Shown: positions 52,208-63,426 of the stretch, piece by piece
How positions within the stretch are numbered: position 1 is the first letter of the stretch
Layout of the letters: each line of letters begins with the position of its first letter
Origin: Selaginella moellendorffii
Lineage: Eukaryota > Streptophyta > Lycopodiopsida > Selaginellales > Selaginellaceae
Direction of reading: 5' to 3'
DNA length: 64,000 bases
NCBI RefSeq assembly: GCF_000143415.4
Contig: NW_003314401.1
Coordinates: 242,987 to 306,986 of the forward strand
Notes under the pieces: model-generated
Seen by the model: the letters and a program-made list of their open reading frames with translations, nothing else
The model's database searches: none
What the model was told of the DNA's origin: nothing
Made by a program: the position numbers and the translations under genes

Positions 52208-54290
52208 GATGAGGGATACAATGGACAAGGTTGGTTATGCCAGCTGGGAGTGGAGAATCAAGTGGGGGCTCGAGGGTGTTGTCGCTAGCAACCGTGATGC
52301 CATGGAGAGTCTAAAATATGGAATTGTCCATGTTAGACTATATGGCAACTATAAAGCTTGCAAAAAGGGAGGCCTTAGCAAGCTGAGGGACAGAGTTCCT
52401 TCAAGGTTCCCAAAGAGGATTCTAGGTAGCTTAGTACCTAGAAAGGCCAAGCATAAATGGTACAAGGAACACGCGAAATCAGAGTGGCGCAGCAGAAGCG
52501 TGGTCTTGAAGCTTGCCATGAGGCAAGGCTTTCAAGGTTAGGGAAGTAGTTCCCAAGCCTTCAAAGAGAGGGCTTTGAACGAAAGTCGATGGTCAAGGAC
52601 TTTCACGCTTATGCAGGAACCATGTTACAGTGGTCGGAGGACTTGCTAAGTGAGATTGGCACGTCGGGGGAACAAAGACCCTAGTTGAAGGTGATAACTT
52701 CAAAAAGGGTGGGCCATGGGGCCGAGCATGGAGGAGTCCATGCATGATCACAAACATGTCAAGTGAGAGGACTTGGCAATGTGGAGGAACTAGGTTCCTA
52801 AGCTGTGATCTGTAGCGCGCTTTAAAAATAGGTTGGTGCACCGGCGTGGGGAGTCACGCCAGGCATCTTGTGTGATGCCGTCCGTAGATGCATATACGGA
52901 GGTTGGGTTCGAGTCCCGACCCTCTAGTGCTTGGGTTCGAGTCCCAAATCACTAGGGCGTGGTGATGGTTTGGAATATGAGGACACTCATATTTCGGTGG
53001 TCATGGACTCTCAGTGGGGAGACTGGTTTGGGCACACCGCCAAGCGAGGGATGCCTCGGAGTCGTGATGCACAGTTAGATTGCTTAGTGTGAAAACTTGG
53101 CATATCTAACTTGAAAGCTTTGGTGCAAGTGGCACCAAGGACGTGGTGAGTGAGATGGGGACACCTAATCTCAGTTGCTATGAACCCTTGGCCGTGAGGG
53201 CTGGCTTGGGTGCACTGCCAAGTGTGGGGGATGCCCCGGGGTTATAGTCAACAATTTGAAGGTCTAGAAGACCTAGTACCTATTGGCAAACCTGTTAAGG
53301 TGCCGAGGTGAGATCACTAGGTGATCTTGTGGCTAAAATAAGGACAAGGTCTTTGTTTGGGTTAAGGAATAAGGTTCCTAGTTCAAAGTGTTGATTTGAA
53401 CTATTGATGATGGTGTGGTTTGGTCAAGGTGACCAAGTGGGAAAAACACCTTAGGGAAGTAAGCTATGTCATTGCGATGGCATAGTGTGAGCAAGGAAAG
53501 TAGTCTCTATAAGAGACCCATGGGAGGGTCACAAGTTGGGCCGTGGATAGAGCCCACAGCAGAAGGTGCTAAAAGAGACTTACTAGGGGTGAACACCCTA
53601 GTCTTGGCAAAGCAAAGCTTTTGCTATGGAATCAAAGGAATACCTCAAGGAGGGAGGTAGACATTCGGTGTTGCTGGGTGCAACAATCAACGGATAGGAG
53701 CAAAAGATGAGTGGCCAAGATAGGGCCGTGGAATCCCTTGGAAGGAATCCAAGTGACAAAGTTAGGCGAGGAACACTAATGTGTTGGACGCTAATAAATT
53801 GTGGGAAAGGAAGTGTGTTTCCAAGGATGGATTCCAAGTGCTCCGATTTGGCAAAAGTGGAAGCTCCAAGGGAGGGAGCGGTAAGGTAGCCAAATGATAG
53901 GGCGATGGACAACCCTAGCACAAAGTGTGATAAATGGAACTTAGTGCCCAAGGTGGCATGAAATAGAAAAGAGGATGATGGTGCCCTCAAGTAATGAACT
54001 TCCTAGGATAGGGAAGTGGAGTTGCACAATCTGTGCAATGCAAAGTGTTGGAGACACCTAGGAAATTGACTTCCAAAAGTCAAAAGAGTAAAAGTTCCAA
54101 GGTGCAAACATTCAATAGATGGAAATTGAGACTACTTGAGAAGGAGTAGTGGGATTGACTTAGAGAAGGGTCTCTAAGAGGTTTAGCGAGAACTAAACCA
54201 ATAAAAGGAGAGAACCACTCCATGTGGTCCAATCAGTCTCTAAGTTGGAGAGACTACCCTCTTTATAGGATAGTGTAAGCGACTAAATTT
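52208..54290 (+). repeat. Left arm of large inverted duplication (retroelement-derived)
   Basis: The arm is matched in inverted orientation by about 56300-57990. Clear anchors are the GGTTGGTTATGCCAGCTGGG region (52229 against about 57990) and the block around 52985-53060 against 57520-57600. No intact gene is seen. Short frames inside are not conserved between the arms. Confidence 0.8.
52895..52960 (+). repeat. Two tandem tRNA T-arm-like motifs
   Basis: GGTTGGGTTCGAGTCCCGACC and, 10 bp on, TTGGGTTCGAGTCCCAA each fold as a T stem-loop with a B-box (GTTCGAGTCC). The inverted arm keeps both at about 57615-57680. No full tRNA cloverleaf can be drawn. Confidence 0.45.
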
Positions 54291-55249
54291 TCCATTCTAC
54301 TTTAGTCATTTAACCACACCTCTGACCACTTGGAGGAGTCTCATTCACAACCTCCATAAGTCCAACTCAGGACTTGGGGGCTTGCTAGCCCGGAGAATGG
54401 CATCCAAGCCGCTCAACCTTAGCACTTGGTCCAAGTGCTCCACGTGTCCGATCCCATGATCGACACCCCAAGGTACCACCAACGCATTGGCCCGTTACGC
54501 TAAGGCCATGCCCAATCACCTTTGCCACACTAGTAGTCCATTACCACTTGCATCACAGTCTTGGCTCTCTAAGACTAGGCAAACCATCCGTGAGTGGTCA
54601 TCTCAGATCCACTCCTTAGCATCCTTAGGATGCCCACCGACAAGGGGAATAGCCTTCCCCAATATCCCTCTGTCAGTCCCCACTAAGTCCCTTTCTGCCC
54701 CTGGCCGTGTTTGCCAACATTGCCACTGGATCGAGACCCACAGGCCCGACCACTAAGTCCCACGGTCCTCTGGGACTTCCTCACCACACGACTGTGTCCT
54801 TGGTCACTACCCTAGAGGACTGCTCCTCTTCCTTTTCACAGTCTGGGCCTTTGGGACAACATTTCGGAACACTGTGGCCTTACGCGAGCCATCTAGGTAC
54901 TCTCCTCGCCTTCTGCCCTTGGGTGCTCTAGCCATGGGCTTAGAGCGGGTTCCGTTGAGCCACACCAGGTATCCAAGTAGGTAGTGCCACCCACACTTGG
55001 ACTGGGAGCATCGGCCAGTCGATCTCCCGAGGGAAACTAGAGCCGGCTCTTGAACACTTCACCAAGCTACCCCGCTTGTCGGTCTGTGTTCACTCTAGTC
55101 TTGGACTTCCCAGTGGGCAGCTCATCACCCAACACTGGGTCCGGCCTTTTTGGGCCAAACTGGCTCCACTGCAGTCCTCCCCCTACTATACTTTTGGAGC
55201 TCACCAAACCCCCCAGGGTCTGGGAGACGAACGCTTTGGGCTTTCACCC
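54291..55249. other. Spacer between inverted arms, no gene seen
   Basis: GC-balanced sequence with several medium frames but no recognisable protein. It is probably noncoding retroelement sequence. Confidence 0.4.
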
Positions 55250-55880
55250 TCTCAGGCTTCGAACTCGGACTCGGACTCAGACTCGGACTCGAACTCGGAT
55301 TCAGACTCGGACTCGGACTCGGCCTTGGCCTCGGTCTCGGTCTCGGCCTCGGTCTCGGTCTCGGTCCCGATCTCGGTCTCGGTCTCGGTCCCGGTCTCGG
55401 TCTTGGTCCCGGTCTCGACTTCGGACTCCATCTCGGGTCCATCTCGGACTCCATCTCGGACTCCACCTCGGGTCCATCTCGGGTCCATCTCGGACTCCAT
55501 CTCGGACTCCACTTCGGACTCCATATCGGACTCCACTTCGGATCCATCTCGGACTCCACTTCGGGTCCATCTCGGACTCCAACTCGGGTCCTTCTCGGAC
55601 TCCATCTTGGACTCCATCTCGGGTCCATCTCGGGTCCATCTCGGGTCCATCTCGGACTCCATCTCGGACTCCACTTCGGACTCCATATCGGGCTCCACTT
55701 CGGGTCCATCTCGGACTCCACTTCGGGTCCATCTCGGACTCCAACTCGGGTCCGCCTCGGACTCCATCTCGGACTCCATCTCGGACTCCATTTCGGACTC
55801 CACTTCAGGTCCATCTCGGACTCCACTTCGGGTCCATCTCGGACTCCAACTCGGGTCCGCCTCGGACTCCATCTTGGACA
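55250..55880. repeat. CTCGGA/TCCATCTCGG minisatellite
   Basis: About 630 bp of tandem units. The left 180 bp are built on a 6-bp CTCGGA/CTCGGT unit. The rest is built on alternating GGACTCCATCTC and GGGTCCATCTC units organised in higher-order blocks, with a block of about 165 bp partly repeated. It lacks stops in most frames and so produces long but meaningless frames on both strands. Confidence 0.92.
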
Positions 55881-55974
55881 CTTCCATGTGTCATGTGTTG
55901 GTCCTTTCTGGGTCCCTTTTTGAAGCCTCGCTTATTGCTCTCTTTGTGCTTGTTCCTCGAGCACTTCGTTGGGA

Positions 55975-57990
55975 GTTCCACTCCCGCTCTCGACCTTTCA
56001 AGTCGGAGCTTTTAGTCCAAACGTGTTATGCTCGTTTGGTTTTCGCTTTGGCCACCACCACGTGGCACCCTTCCAGCTCCACTTTGGGGCCTAGGGATTT
56101 TGTGTCTCACAACTCCACCACCCATAGACGAAGTTCGATGTCCTCATCGAACGGTAAACCATTTTGTAAAGTAACACTCGCATGTGTTACCATTTCCATC
56201 CTTGGCACCTAGCCAATATTTGTCAATGGTTTGACATTGAAGGCTCACTATGCCTTTTGCATATGCCTCAATGGTTTGACACCAAAGGCTCACCATGCCT
56301 TGCCTATCCTCTAAGGAGCATAGCCTCTTCAACTTAGAGGCTCATTTGACCACTTGTGGTGGTTCTCTCTTTCTATTGGTTTAGTTCTCACTAAACTTGT
56401 TAGAGACACCTTCTCTAACTCGATCCCACTACTCGTTCTCAAGTGGTCTCACTTTCCAACACTATAACCCTTGCACTTTGGAACTTTTAATTCTGACTTC
56501 TCAAAGTTAATTTCCTAGGTGTCTCCGACACCTTGTATTGCACATATTGTGCAACTCCACTTCCTCATCCTAGGAAGTTCTCCACTTGAGGGCACCATCA
56601 TCCTCTGTTCGATTTCATGCCACTTTTGGGCACTGAGTTCCAGTTATTATATTGTGTGCTAGGGCTGTCCATGGCCCTATCTTTTGGCTACTTTGCCGCT
56701 CCTTCACCATGAGCTTTTACTTTGCCAAATTGGAGCACTTAGGAATCCATCCTTGGAAGTCCACTTCCTTTCCCACAAGCCGTTAGCATCAAACACATTA
56801 GTGTTCCTTGGCTAACTTTGCCATTTGGATCCCTTCCATTAAATTCCATGGCCCAAACTTGGCCACTAGTCCTTTGCTCCTATCCGTTGATTGTTGCACC
56901 AAGCAACATCGAATCTCTACCTCCCTCCTTGAGGTATTGTTTCGGTTCCATAGCAAAGACTCTTCTTTGCCAAGTCCGGAGGATGTTCACCCCTAGTACG
57001 TCTCTTTAGCATCTTCTGCTATGGGCTCTATCCACGGCCCAACTTCATGACCCTCCCATGGGTCTTTTATAGAGACTACTTTCCTCGGACTCACTATGCC
57101 ATCGCACGGACATAGTTTATTTCCCTTAGGTGCTCTTCCCACTTGGTCATCAGGACCAAGCCACACCACCTTAAACAGTTCAATTTCAACATTTTGAACC
57201 AGGAACTTCATTCCTTAGCCAACCAAGGACCTTGTCCTTATCTGGCCATAAGATCACCTAGTGATCTCACCTCGGCACCTTAACAGGTTTGCTAATAGGT
57301 ACTAGGTCTTCCAGACCTTTAATTTGTTACCTATGACCCCGGGGGCAACCCCCACACTTGGCGGTGCGCCCAAGCCAGCCCTTCTGGCCAAGGGTCCATA
57401 GCAACTGAGATTAGGTGTCCCCATCTCACTCACCACGTCCTTGGTGCCACTTGCACCAAAGCGTTCAAGTTAGATATGCCGAGCTTTCACTCTAAGCAGT
57501 CTAACCGTGCATCACGACTTCGAGGCATCCCTCGCTTGGCGGTGTGCCCAAACCAGTCTCCCCACTGAGAGTCCATGACCACCGAAATATGAGTGTCCTC
57601 ATATTCCAAACCATCACCATGCCCTAGTGATTTGGGACTCGAACCCAAGCACTAGAGGGTCGGGACTCGAACCCAACCTCCGTATATGCATCTAAGCAAG
57701 CTTCAAGACCACGCTTCTGCTGCGCCACTCTGATTTCGCGCGTTCCTTGAACCATTTACGCTTGGCCTTTCTAGGTACTAAGCTACCTAGAATTGTCTTT
57801 GAGAACCTTGAAGGAACTCTGTCCCTTAGCTTGCTAAGGCCTCCCTTTTTGCAAGCTTTCCAATTACCATATAGTCTAACATGGACAATTCCATGTTTTA
57901 GACTCTCCATGGCATCACGGTTGCTAGTGGCAACACCCTCGAGCCCCCACTTGATTCTCCACTCCCAGCTGGCATAACCAACCTTGGTTA
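55975..57990 (-). repeat. Right arm of large inverted duplication (retroelement-derived)
   Basis: Inverted counterpart of 52208-54290 plus 51063-51620. Read on the minus strand it passes from the 52.2-54.0-kb sequence directly into the LTR-type sequence and on to the segment with CCACGTGGTAG-like and GACGTTTGGACTAAA-like anchors. It lacks the 580-bp transposon copy. Confidence 0.8.
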
Positions 57991-58465
57991 TGCCCTTCGA
58001 TTCCTATGGTTCGGTTCTATCCCCTTACTTCTTGCTTTTGGCTTCGCACCTTTCCTTCGGTCATTCTCCTCCAGACTAGGAGGATAGCTTTGCACTTTCT
58101 ATCATGCCTTAGCAAAGATTCCTAGGGATGAACCAACCCAATAGCCCAGGGAGTGGTTCCTCAATCCGGGTATGCTCACCTTGTAACCCCACACACTGGG
58201 ATTACATTGTTGCTTATGGGCCTTTACATGCCCATCACTAGCCTTGCCAAAGTTCTATTTTTGGCTTTGTCCAACTCGGGCAGACAGTCTTTTCCTGTCT
58301 CCGCAACCTTGGACATTTGGATAGCACCTTCTCTCCATCATTAGACTTAGTCCCTTGGGCCTTATCCATTGCCCTCGCGACATCAAACACCACCTTCTGG
58401 TGTTCTAGAGTGTTCGGGTGTCCTAATGATAGCTTTCTTGACAATGAGTATTTCCTTTTATGACA
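57991..58465. other. No gene; continuation of repeat region
   Basis: Nothing recognisable. It ends at the target-site duplication of a LINE copy. Confidence 0.4.
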
Positions 58466-58482
58466 TTGACTTACTATATCGC

Positions 58483-59019
58483 TAAACATATATGTACATT
58501 ACCCCAATCCCAAAGGGATCAAAACAACATTGAGAGCGCACTCTCGAAGAAACTAGTGAAACTATGAGCACGAACGCCCGGCGCTGCTCTTGGGCCGTCC
58601 GCCTCCCAGGTGACTCCACCGCGGAGCTTGAAGCCACCTGCTTCGCCTTGCCACTCCTCCACTCGGTCACAATGATGTCAGGCCAGACGAACACCATGTC
58701 GATCTAGCTCGACGTCGTCGCAGCCAAGCGGTCCAACTCGAGCACGATGACCCGGCGTCGCTCATGGGTCACTCGCCTCCAAGGTGACTCCACTGCACAA
58801 GCTGAAGCCACCTGTTACGCCCCAAGACGTGATGCTGTGTCTTGGAGCGCCTACCTCCCCAGTGTACTTCCAACACTAAGTCGGTGCCCATTGCGAACAA
58901 ACTCCAAGGCGTAGAACAAGCGAGGTGTGAGCCTCCTCCAGCTCTAGACTAGAGCGTGCTACCTTGCCTCCCACACTAGACAAGTGCGCTGGCCCCCTTC
59001 AATGATATACGAGCCCCCG
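58483..59019 (-). mobile_element. 5'-truncated LINE copy with 17-bp target duplication
   Basis: This 537-bp piece repeats 59616-60157, the 3' UTR of the full LINE. It is flanked by TTGACTTACTATATCGC at 58466-58482 and 59020-59036. That is a clean insertion of a 5'-truncated copy. Confidence 0.88.
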
Positions 59020-59117
59020 TTGACTTACTATATCGCAACACAAGCAACTTATCCCCCGTAAGGGTGTATCCGACTTCCCTATGCTATTAAGAAGTCTTGG
59101 GTAGCTACCTTCTACCC

Positions 59118-59222
59118 GTTTAGGGTTTAGGGTTTAGGGTTTTAGGGTTTAGGGTTTAGGTTTAGGGTTTAGGGTTTAGGGTTTAGGCGCGTTTAGGGTT
59201 TAGGCGCGTTTAGGCGTTTAGG
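59118..59222 (+). repeat. Interstitial telomeric repeat (TTTAGGG)n with GCG variants
   Basis: About 105 bp of TTTAGGG units, degenerating to TTTAGGCGCG at the right edge, lying directly at the 3' side of the LINE. Confidence 0.92.
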
Positions 59223-59262
59223 GTCAAAGACACCCCGTGGTGTTGCAATCCGGCGAGATCGC

Positions 59263-59597
59263 TAAACATATATGTACATTACCCCAATCCCAAAGGGATG
59301 AAAACAACATTGAGAGCGCACTCTCGAAGAAACTAGTGAAACTATGAGCACGAACGCCCGGCGCTGCTCTTGGGCCGTCCGCCTCCCAGGTGACTCCACC
59401 GCGGAGCTTGAAGCCACCTGCTTCACCTTGCCACTCCTCCACTCGGTCGCAATGATGTCAGGCCAGACGAACACCATGTCGATCTAGCTCGACATCGTCG
59501 CAGCCAAGCGGTCCAACTCGAGCACGATGACCCGGCGTCGCTCATGGGTCACTCGCCTCCAAGGTGACTCCACTGCACAAGCTGAAGCCACCTGTTA
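59263..59597 (-). mobile_element. Second 5'-truncated LINE copy, nested in the 3' end of the full LINE
   Basis: A 335-bp copy of the LINE 3' UTR is flanked by the 18-bp direct repeat GCAATCCGGCGAGATCGC at 59245-59262 and 59598-59615. Confidence 0.85.
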
Positions 59598-60091
59598 GCA
59601 ATCCGGCGAGATCGCTAAACATATATGTACATTACCCCAATCCCAAAGGGATCAAAACTACATTGAGAGCGCACTCTCGAAGAAACTAGTGAAACTATGA
59701 GCGCGAACGCCCGGCGCTGCTCTTGGGCCGTCCGCCTCCCAGGTGACTCCACCGCGGAGCTTGAAGCCACCTGCTTTGCCTCGCCACTCCTCCACTCGAT
59801 CACAATGATGCCAAGCCAGACGAACACCATGTCGATCTAGCTCGACGTCGTCGCAGCCAAGCGGTCCAACTCGAGCACGATGACCCAGCGTCGCTCATGG
59901 GTCACTCGCCTCCAAGGTGACTCCACTGCACAAGCTGAAGCCACCTGTTACGCCCCAAGACGTGATGCTGTGTCTTGGAGCGCCTACCTCCCCAGTGTAC
60001 TTCCAGCACTAAGTCAGTGCCCATTGCGAACAGACTCCAAGGCGTAGAACAAGCAAGGTGTGAGCCTCCTCCAGCTTTAGACTAAAGCGTG

Positions 60092-63000
60092 CTACCTTGC
60101 CTCCCACACTAGACAAGTGCGCTGGCCCCCTTCAATGATATACGAGCCCCCGTTGCCGGCATCACGACAATCACAAGACTTGCAAGCCTCCGCAAACCTC
60201 CTCAAAGGACTAGCCCTGAAGCAAGAACCATGTGGGATTCCCTCCGCGAGCAAACCAACTCGGCCATCCGCCACTGGCCCCCTTTGTGACAGCACTTCCC
60301 TGTCACTAGATCCAAAAATGCACCCATAGTGTCTTCCACGTCCATCCACCACGGACACTTCGCTATGTCGGGATGTCGTCCCGAACTGTCCTCCACCAGT
60401 CAACAAAGTTCCCATGACTTGGTCGTGTTTCCACGACTCAAGTCGCCAAGAATCGATTACTCCAAGTCCTCCCAAGACTCGCGGACATGCTGTAGATTGC
60501 CACGCGACCTTGGCCATGCTCCTCCCTGTGACCAGAGCGCCCCGCCACAAATACTGACGGACCATCGTGCGTACCTTTCTAAGAGTGCGTTCTGGAACAG
60601 GCCAGATGGAGAGGTGGTACCAGATGCCAAGCAGAATGATGCTCCTAGCGACTACCACTCTCGCTGGCAAGCCGAGTTTCCGGGGAGCCCACTTCTGGAT
60701 TGACGTTCGTACCCGTCGGAGCAAGGTGTCATCCTGAAGTGCTGCACTGAACCGAGTACCAACCTGGATCCCCAGGTACCTAGCGTCTTCTCCTGGTTTG
60801 AGCCACTGGAAGCCAATGTCCTGCCCCCAAGATTCGATGCCTGGTCGCCCCCAATTTATGCCCACTGATTTGTTCCAGTTAATTGCTGCACCAGCCGCGA
60901 GGTTGAACGTCTCCAGCGCCTTCTTAGCTGCATCCATGTTCTCCTTAGTCGCAAGTAGGAACAAGGCAGTGTCGTCCGCAAAAGCACCATCAAGGAGTTC
61001 CCGAGACACCCTTGTGGTTCCCGGAAGTTGCTGTCTCGCAGCCGGCAGTGTGAGTCCTTTAATGCGTCCGCCTTCCGCTAGAAACGTGCCCAGGGCCTCA
61101 GCCACAATCAGAAAAAGATAGGGTGCTAGTGGACACCCTTGGCGTACTGAACGTCCCAGCTGGAAACTCGGTCCCGTCTCGCCATTGATTGTGACTCTGC
61201 TTGTGGCTCCTCGGTACAGTAACGAGATCCTAGTGACCATCTCTCTCGGGATGCCGATCGTGTTCATGCACTCCTCTAGGAACCTCCAGTCCACCCGATC
61301 GTAGGCCTTCTCGAAGTCCAAAAGCCATGCTGCAGTTTGTTGGTTAGAGATCTCTGCCCATCTCTGAGCCAGCAGGTACGTCCAGATGTTTTCTGCGATT
61401 TGCCGCCCTGGAACAAACCCTGTCTGCTGCTCCCGGATGATCAGCGGCATGACAGCTTGGAGCTTGAGGGTCATTGCTTTGGCATAGACCTTGTAGGACG
61501 TGTTGAGCATGGTGATTGGCCTCCAATTCTTCAGCTCCTGCAGGTCCCCCCTCTTTGGAATAAGCGCAATCTGGCCCTCAAGGATCTCGCGAGGCAAGGT
61601 CCCATCACGTTGAGCATCCCACCATGCTTGTAGCAGCAGCGGGCCTATGGTCTCCCAGTGCTCCTCGAAGAAAATGGGCAAGAGGCCATCGATACCTGGC
61701 TGCTTGTCGTTGCTGAGCTTCCTGAGCGCTTCCCGAAGCTCCTCCAGTGTGAAGTCCGTCTTCAGTGAGTCGTGCCACTCATGGGGGACTCGCTGGGGAA
61801 GGGACGCAAGCACTTCCACCGCCGCCCTTTCCCTCTCTGGAGTCCACTGCTGGGCCGTATATAGAAGTTGGTAAAACTCCTGGGCGAGCTGTTGCATCCC
61901 CTGTTGGTCCTCGATGACTCGCCCGTCACTGTGCTTCAGTCCTAGAATGGGAGGAGAGTCCGTCACTGGCCTGATTCCCCTAAAGAAAGCCTTGTTGAGA
62001 AGGCGTTCATTCAGGGCCCATCCATCTTCCATGGCCCGGACGCCCTTGCTCCATGCAGCGTACTCCATGTCACGTAGCTCGGCTTCACGTTCATCCAGTA
62101 TTGTTTGCCACTTGAACTCATCTTGCGTGTTCAGCAACATCCTGTGTGCTGCTGCGACCTTCTTCCTGGCCAGTCTAAGGTCCTTCATCACCACCCCTTT
62201 GAGATCCTTCTGGCGCGCCCGGAGCTTCTGTGAGCAAGACAAGAGCACAGGGATCAGTCCCAGCTTGTTCTGCGCAAGAGCGTCGTGTATAAGCCCAATT
62301 GCCACCGGGTCTCGCAGCGTGGCTCTAGTGATTGATCGCTGGACCGCTGTCCCTTTGTCCCTTTGGAGCTGGATCACGCATCTGAGGGGGTCGTGATCTG
62401 AGAAGGAGGCAAATCCCAGCCACGTTTTTAGGCTTCCCCCATCCTGCCGTATGCGAGACGAGGCGTAAATCCGGTCCAGTCTCGACTGGGAGGATACTGT
62501 CTGTCGCCTTGTAAAAGGGTGAGCATGAGGTGCGAATCCCGCAGCATGCTGAAGGTCCATGAGCCCCAGTATGTCCATGAGCTGACTCCACTGCTTCTGT
62601 TCACGTGGCTGAATTGTTTCCTGCATACCCCTGCGATCACAGACGTCCTCGACCATGTTGAAATCTCCCAGGACCAGCCATTCATCTGCTTGCCCCTGGG
62701 CAGACTGTAACACACTCAGCCAGAATTCTGCACGTCTCCCTTTCTTCGTTGGTGCATAGACGTTGATTATCCCCACCCGTCCAAAGTGGAGGTGAAGGAC
62801 AAGCAATTGAGCCTTTCCTGGGACGAGAACAAGGTGGTTTCGTACCTGAGCAGACCATTTGGTGGAGACTACCACTGCTGTGCCCCCTCCTGGTCTGGCC
62901 ACTGCTTGCGTGGCCGGGTTCCACCAGAGCCGTCCCCTCATTCCAAAGGTGTAGTCTGGGGCCACAGTCATTTTGTGCTCTTGCAAGCATAGGATGTCGA

Positions 63001-63136
63001 TATCACCTTCTAAGCTGATCTCCCGGATGTGGGACTTGAGCTGCGCCCTTTTGTTGAGTCGACTGCCGGTCCAGCTGAGTCCCCGGCAGTTCCAGGTGAC
63101 GAGCGTGAGAGTTGTCATGGAGCCACGTACTTCCAA
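60092..63136 (-). CDS. LINE ORF2-like protein: AP endonuclease plus reverse transcriptase
   Basis: An uninterrupted 1014-residue frame. The endonuclease domain has TWNCRGLSW, LCLQEHK, VLGDFNMVEDV, SRLDRIYAS and FSDHDPL. The reverse transcriptase has IALIPKRGDLQELKNWRPIT, QQTGFVPGRQI, DFEKAYDRVDW, VRQGCPLAPYLF and the catalytic GAFADDTALF (FADD form). The C-terminal part has KLGLPARVVVARSIILLG and ends in sequence that looks frameshifted relative to other plant LINEs after GLGVIDSW. All core catalytic motifs are kept, so this copy is young. The start at 63136 or 63118 is chosen by proximity to TWNCRG. Confidence 0.93.
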   Translation of the reverse strand: MEVRGSMTTLTLVTWNCRGLSWTGSRLNKRAQLKSHIREISLEGDIDILCLQEHKMTVAPDYTFGMRGRLWWNPATQAVARPGGGTAVVVSTKWSAQVRNHLVLVPGKAQLLVLHLHFGRVGIINVYAPTKKGRRAEFWLSVLQSAQGQADEWLVLGDFNMVEDVCDRRGMQETIQPREQKQWSQLMDILGLMDLQHAAGFAPHAHPFTRRQTVSSQSRLDRIYASSRIRQDGGSLKTWLGFASFSDHDPLRCVIQLQRDKGTAVQRSITRATLRDPVAIGLIHDALAQNKLGLIPVLLSCSQKLRARQKDLKGVVMKDLRLARKKVAAAHRMLLNTQDEFKWQTILDEREAELRDMEYAAWSKGVRAMEDGWALNERLLNKAFFRGIRPVTDSPPILGLKHSDGRVIEDQQGMQQLAQEFYQLLYTAQQWTPERERAAVEVLASLPQRVPHEWHDSLKTDFTLEELREALRKLSNDKQPGIDGLLPIFFEEHWETIGPLLLQAWWDAQRDGTLPREILEGQIALIPKRGDLQELKNWRPITMLNTSYKVYAKAMTLKLQAVMPLIIREQQTGFVPGRQIAENIWTYLLAQRWAEISNQQTAAWLLDFEKAYDRVDWRFLEECMNTIGIPREMVTRISLLYRGATSRVTINGETGPSFQLGRSVRQGCPLAPYLFLIVAEALGTFLAEGGRIKGLTLPAARQQLPGTTRVSRELLDGAFADDTALFLLATKENMDAAKKALETFNLAAGAAINWNKSVGINWGRPGIESWGQDIGFQWLKPGEDARYLGIQVGTRFSAALQDDTLLRRVRTSIQKWAPRKLGLPARVVVARSIILLGIWYHLSIWPVPERTLRKVRTMVRQYLWRGALVTGRSMAKVAWQSTACPRVLGGLGVIDSWRLESWKHDQVMGTLLTGGGQFGTTSRHSEVSVVDGRGRHYGCIFGSSDREVLSQRGPVADGRVGLLAEGIPHGSCFRASPLRRFAEACKSCDCRDAGNGGSYIIEGGQRTCLVWEAR

Positions 63137-63402
63137 GAAAGTGAGGAGTTACGGGGTCTCGCCCTCCATTCTGTGGAGATGGTCCACACCGCAGTCATCT
63201 TCCCCCTGTGCTTCGTCCAGGAGAAGCCTCGGACAGTGTACTTCGCAAAGCCCGTCCACTCAGTGATAGCACTCTCCATGCGTGTGTGGTAGTCTCCAAT
63301 AGTGACAACCTCTGGGAAGGCTGTGTTCCCGCGGCACATCAGCCAGTCTCCCGCCTCTGTGGGACTTAATTCCCGCTTAGGGGGAATCCACCTGACCGCC
63401 AT
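63115..63402 (-). CDS. Short LINE upstream frame (ORF1 remnant?)
   Basis: A 95-residue frame beginning MAVRWIPPKRELSPTEAGDW sits between the telomeric repeats and the RT ORF. It overlaps the start of that ORF by about 20 nt. It shows no zinc knuckle or other known ORF1 motif. It may be the 3' end of ORF1 in a 5'-truncated element, or chance. Confidence 0.35.
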   Translation of the reverse strand: MAVRWIPPKRELSPTEAGDWLMCRGNTAFPEVVTIGDYHTRMESAITEWTGFAKYTVRGFSWTKHRGKMTAVWTISTEWRARPRNSSLSWKYVAP

Positions 63403-63426
63403 TCCTACTGTTCGAGGGAGGACCAG

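Larger units (their letters stand above)
59223..63426 (-). mobile_element. LINE retrotransposon between telomeric repeats
   Basis: The element includes the APE/RT ORF (60092-63136), a short upstream frame (63115-63402) overlapping its start by about 20 nt, and a 3' UTR without a poly-A tail. It is bordered by telomeric repeats at 59118-59222 and 63427-63446. A truncated copy is nested in its 3' end. Whether the 3' end is at 59616 or at 59223 is uncertain. Confidence 0.8.

Noticed and set aside
52895-52960. A functional tRNA gene
   Set aside because: Only T-arm-like halves are present; no acceptor stem, D-arm or anticodon loop can be paired.
55050-56212. Frames of 210 to 378 codons on both strands
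   Set aside because: They are by-products of the stop-less minisatellite; no start context, no homology and all frames are equally open.
59118-59222. True chromosome end
   Set aside because: Ordinary sequence continues on both sides and the array is short and degenerate.
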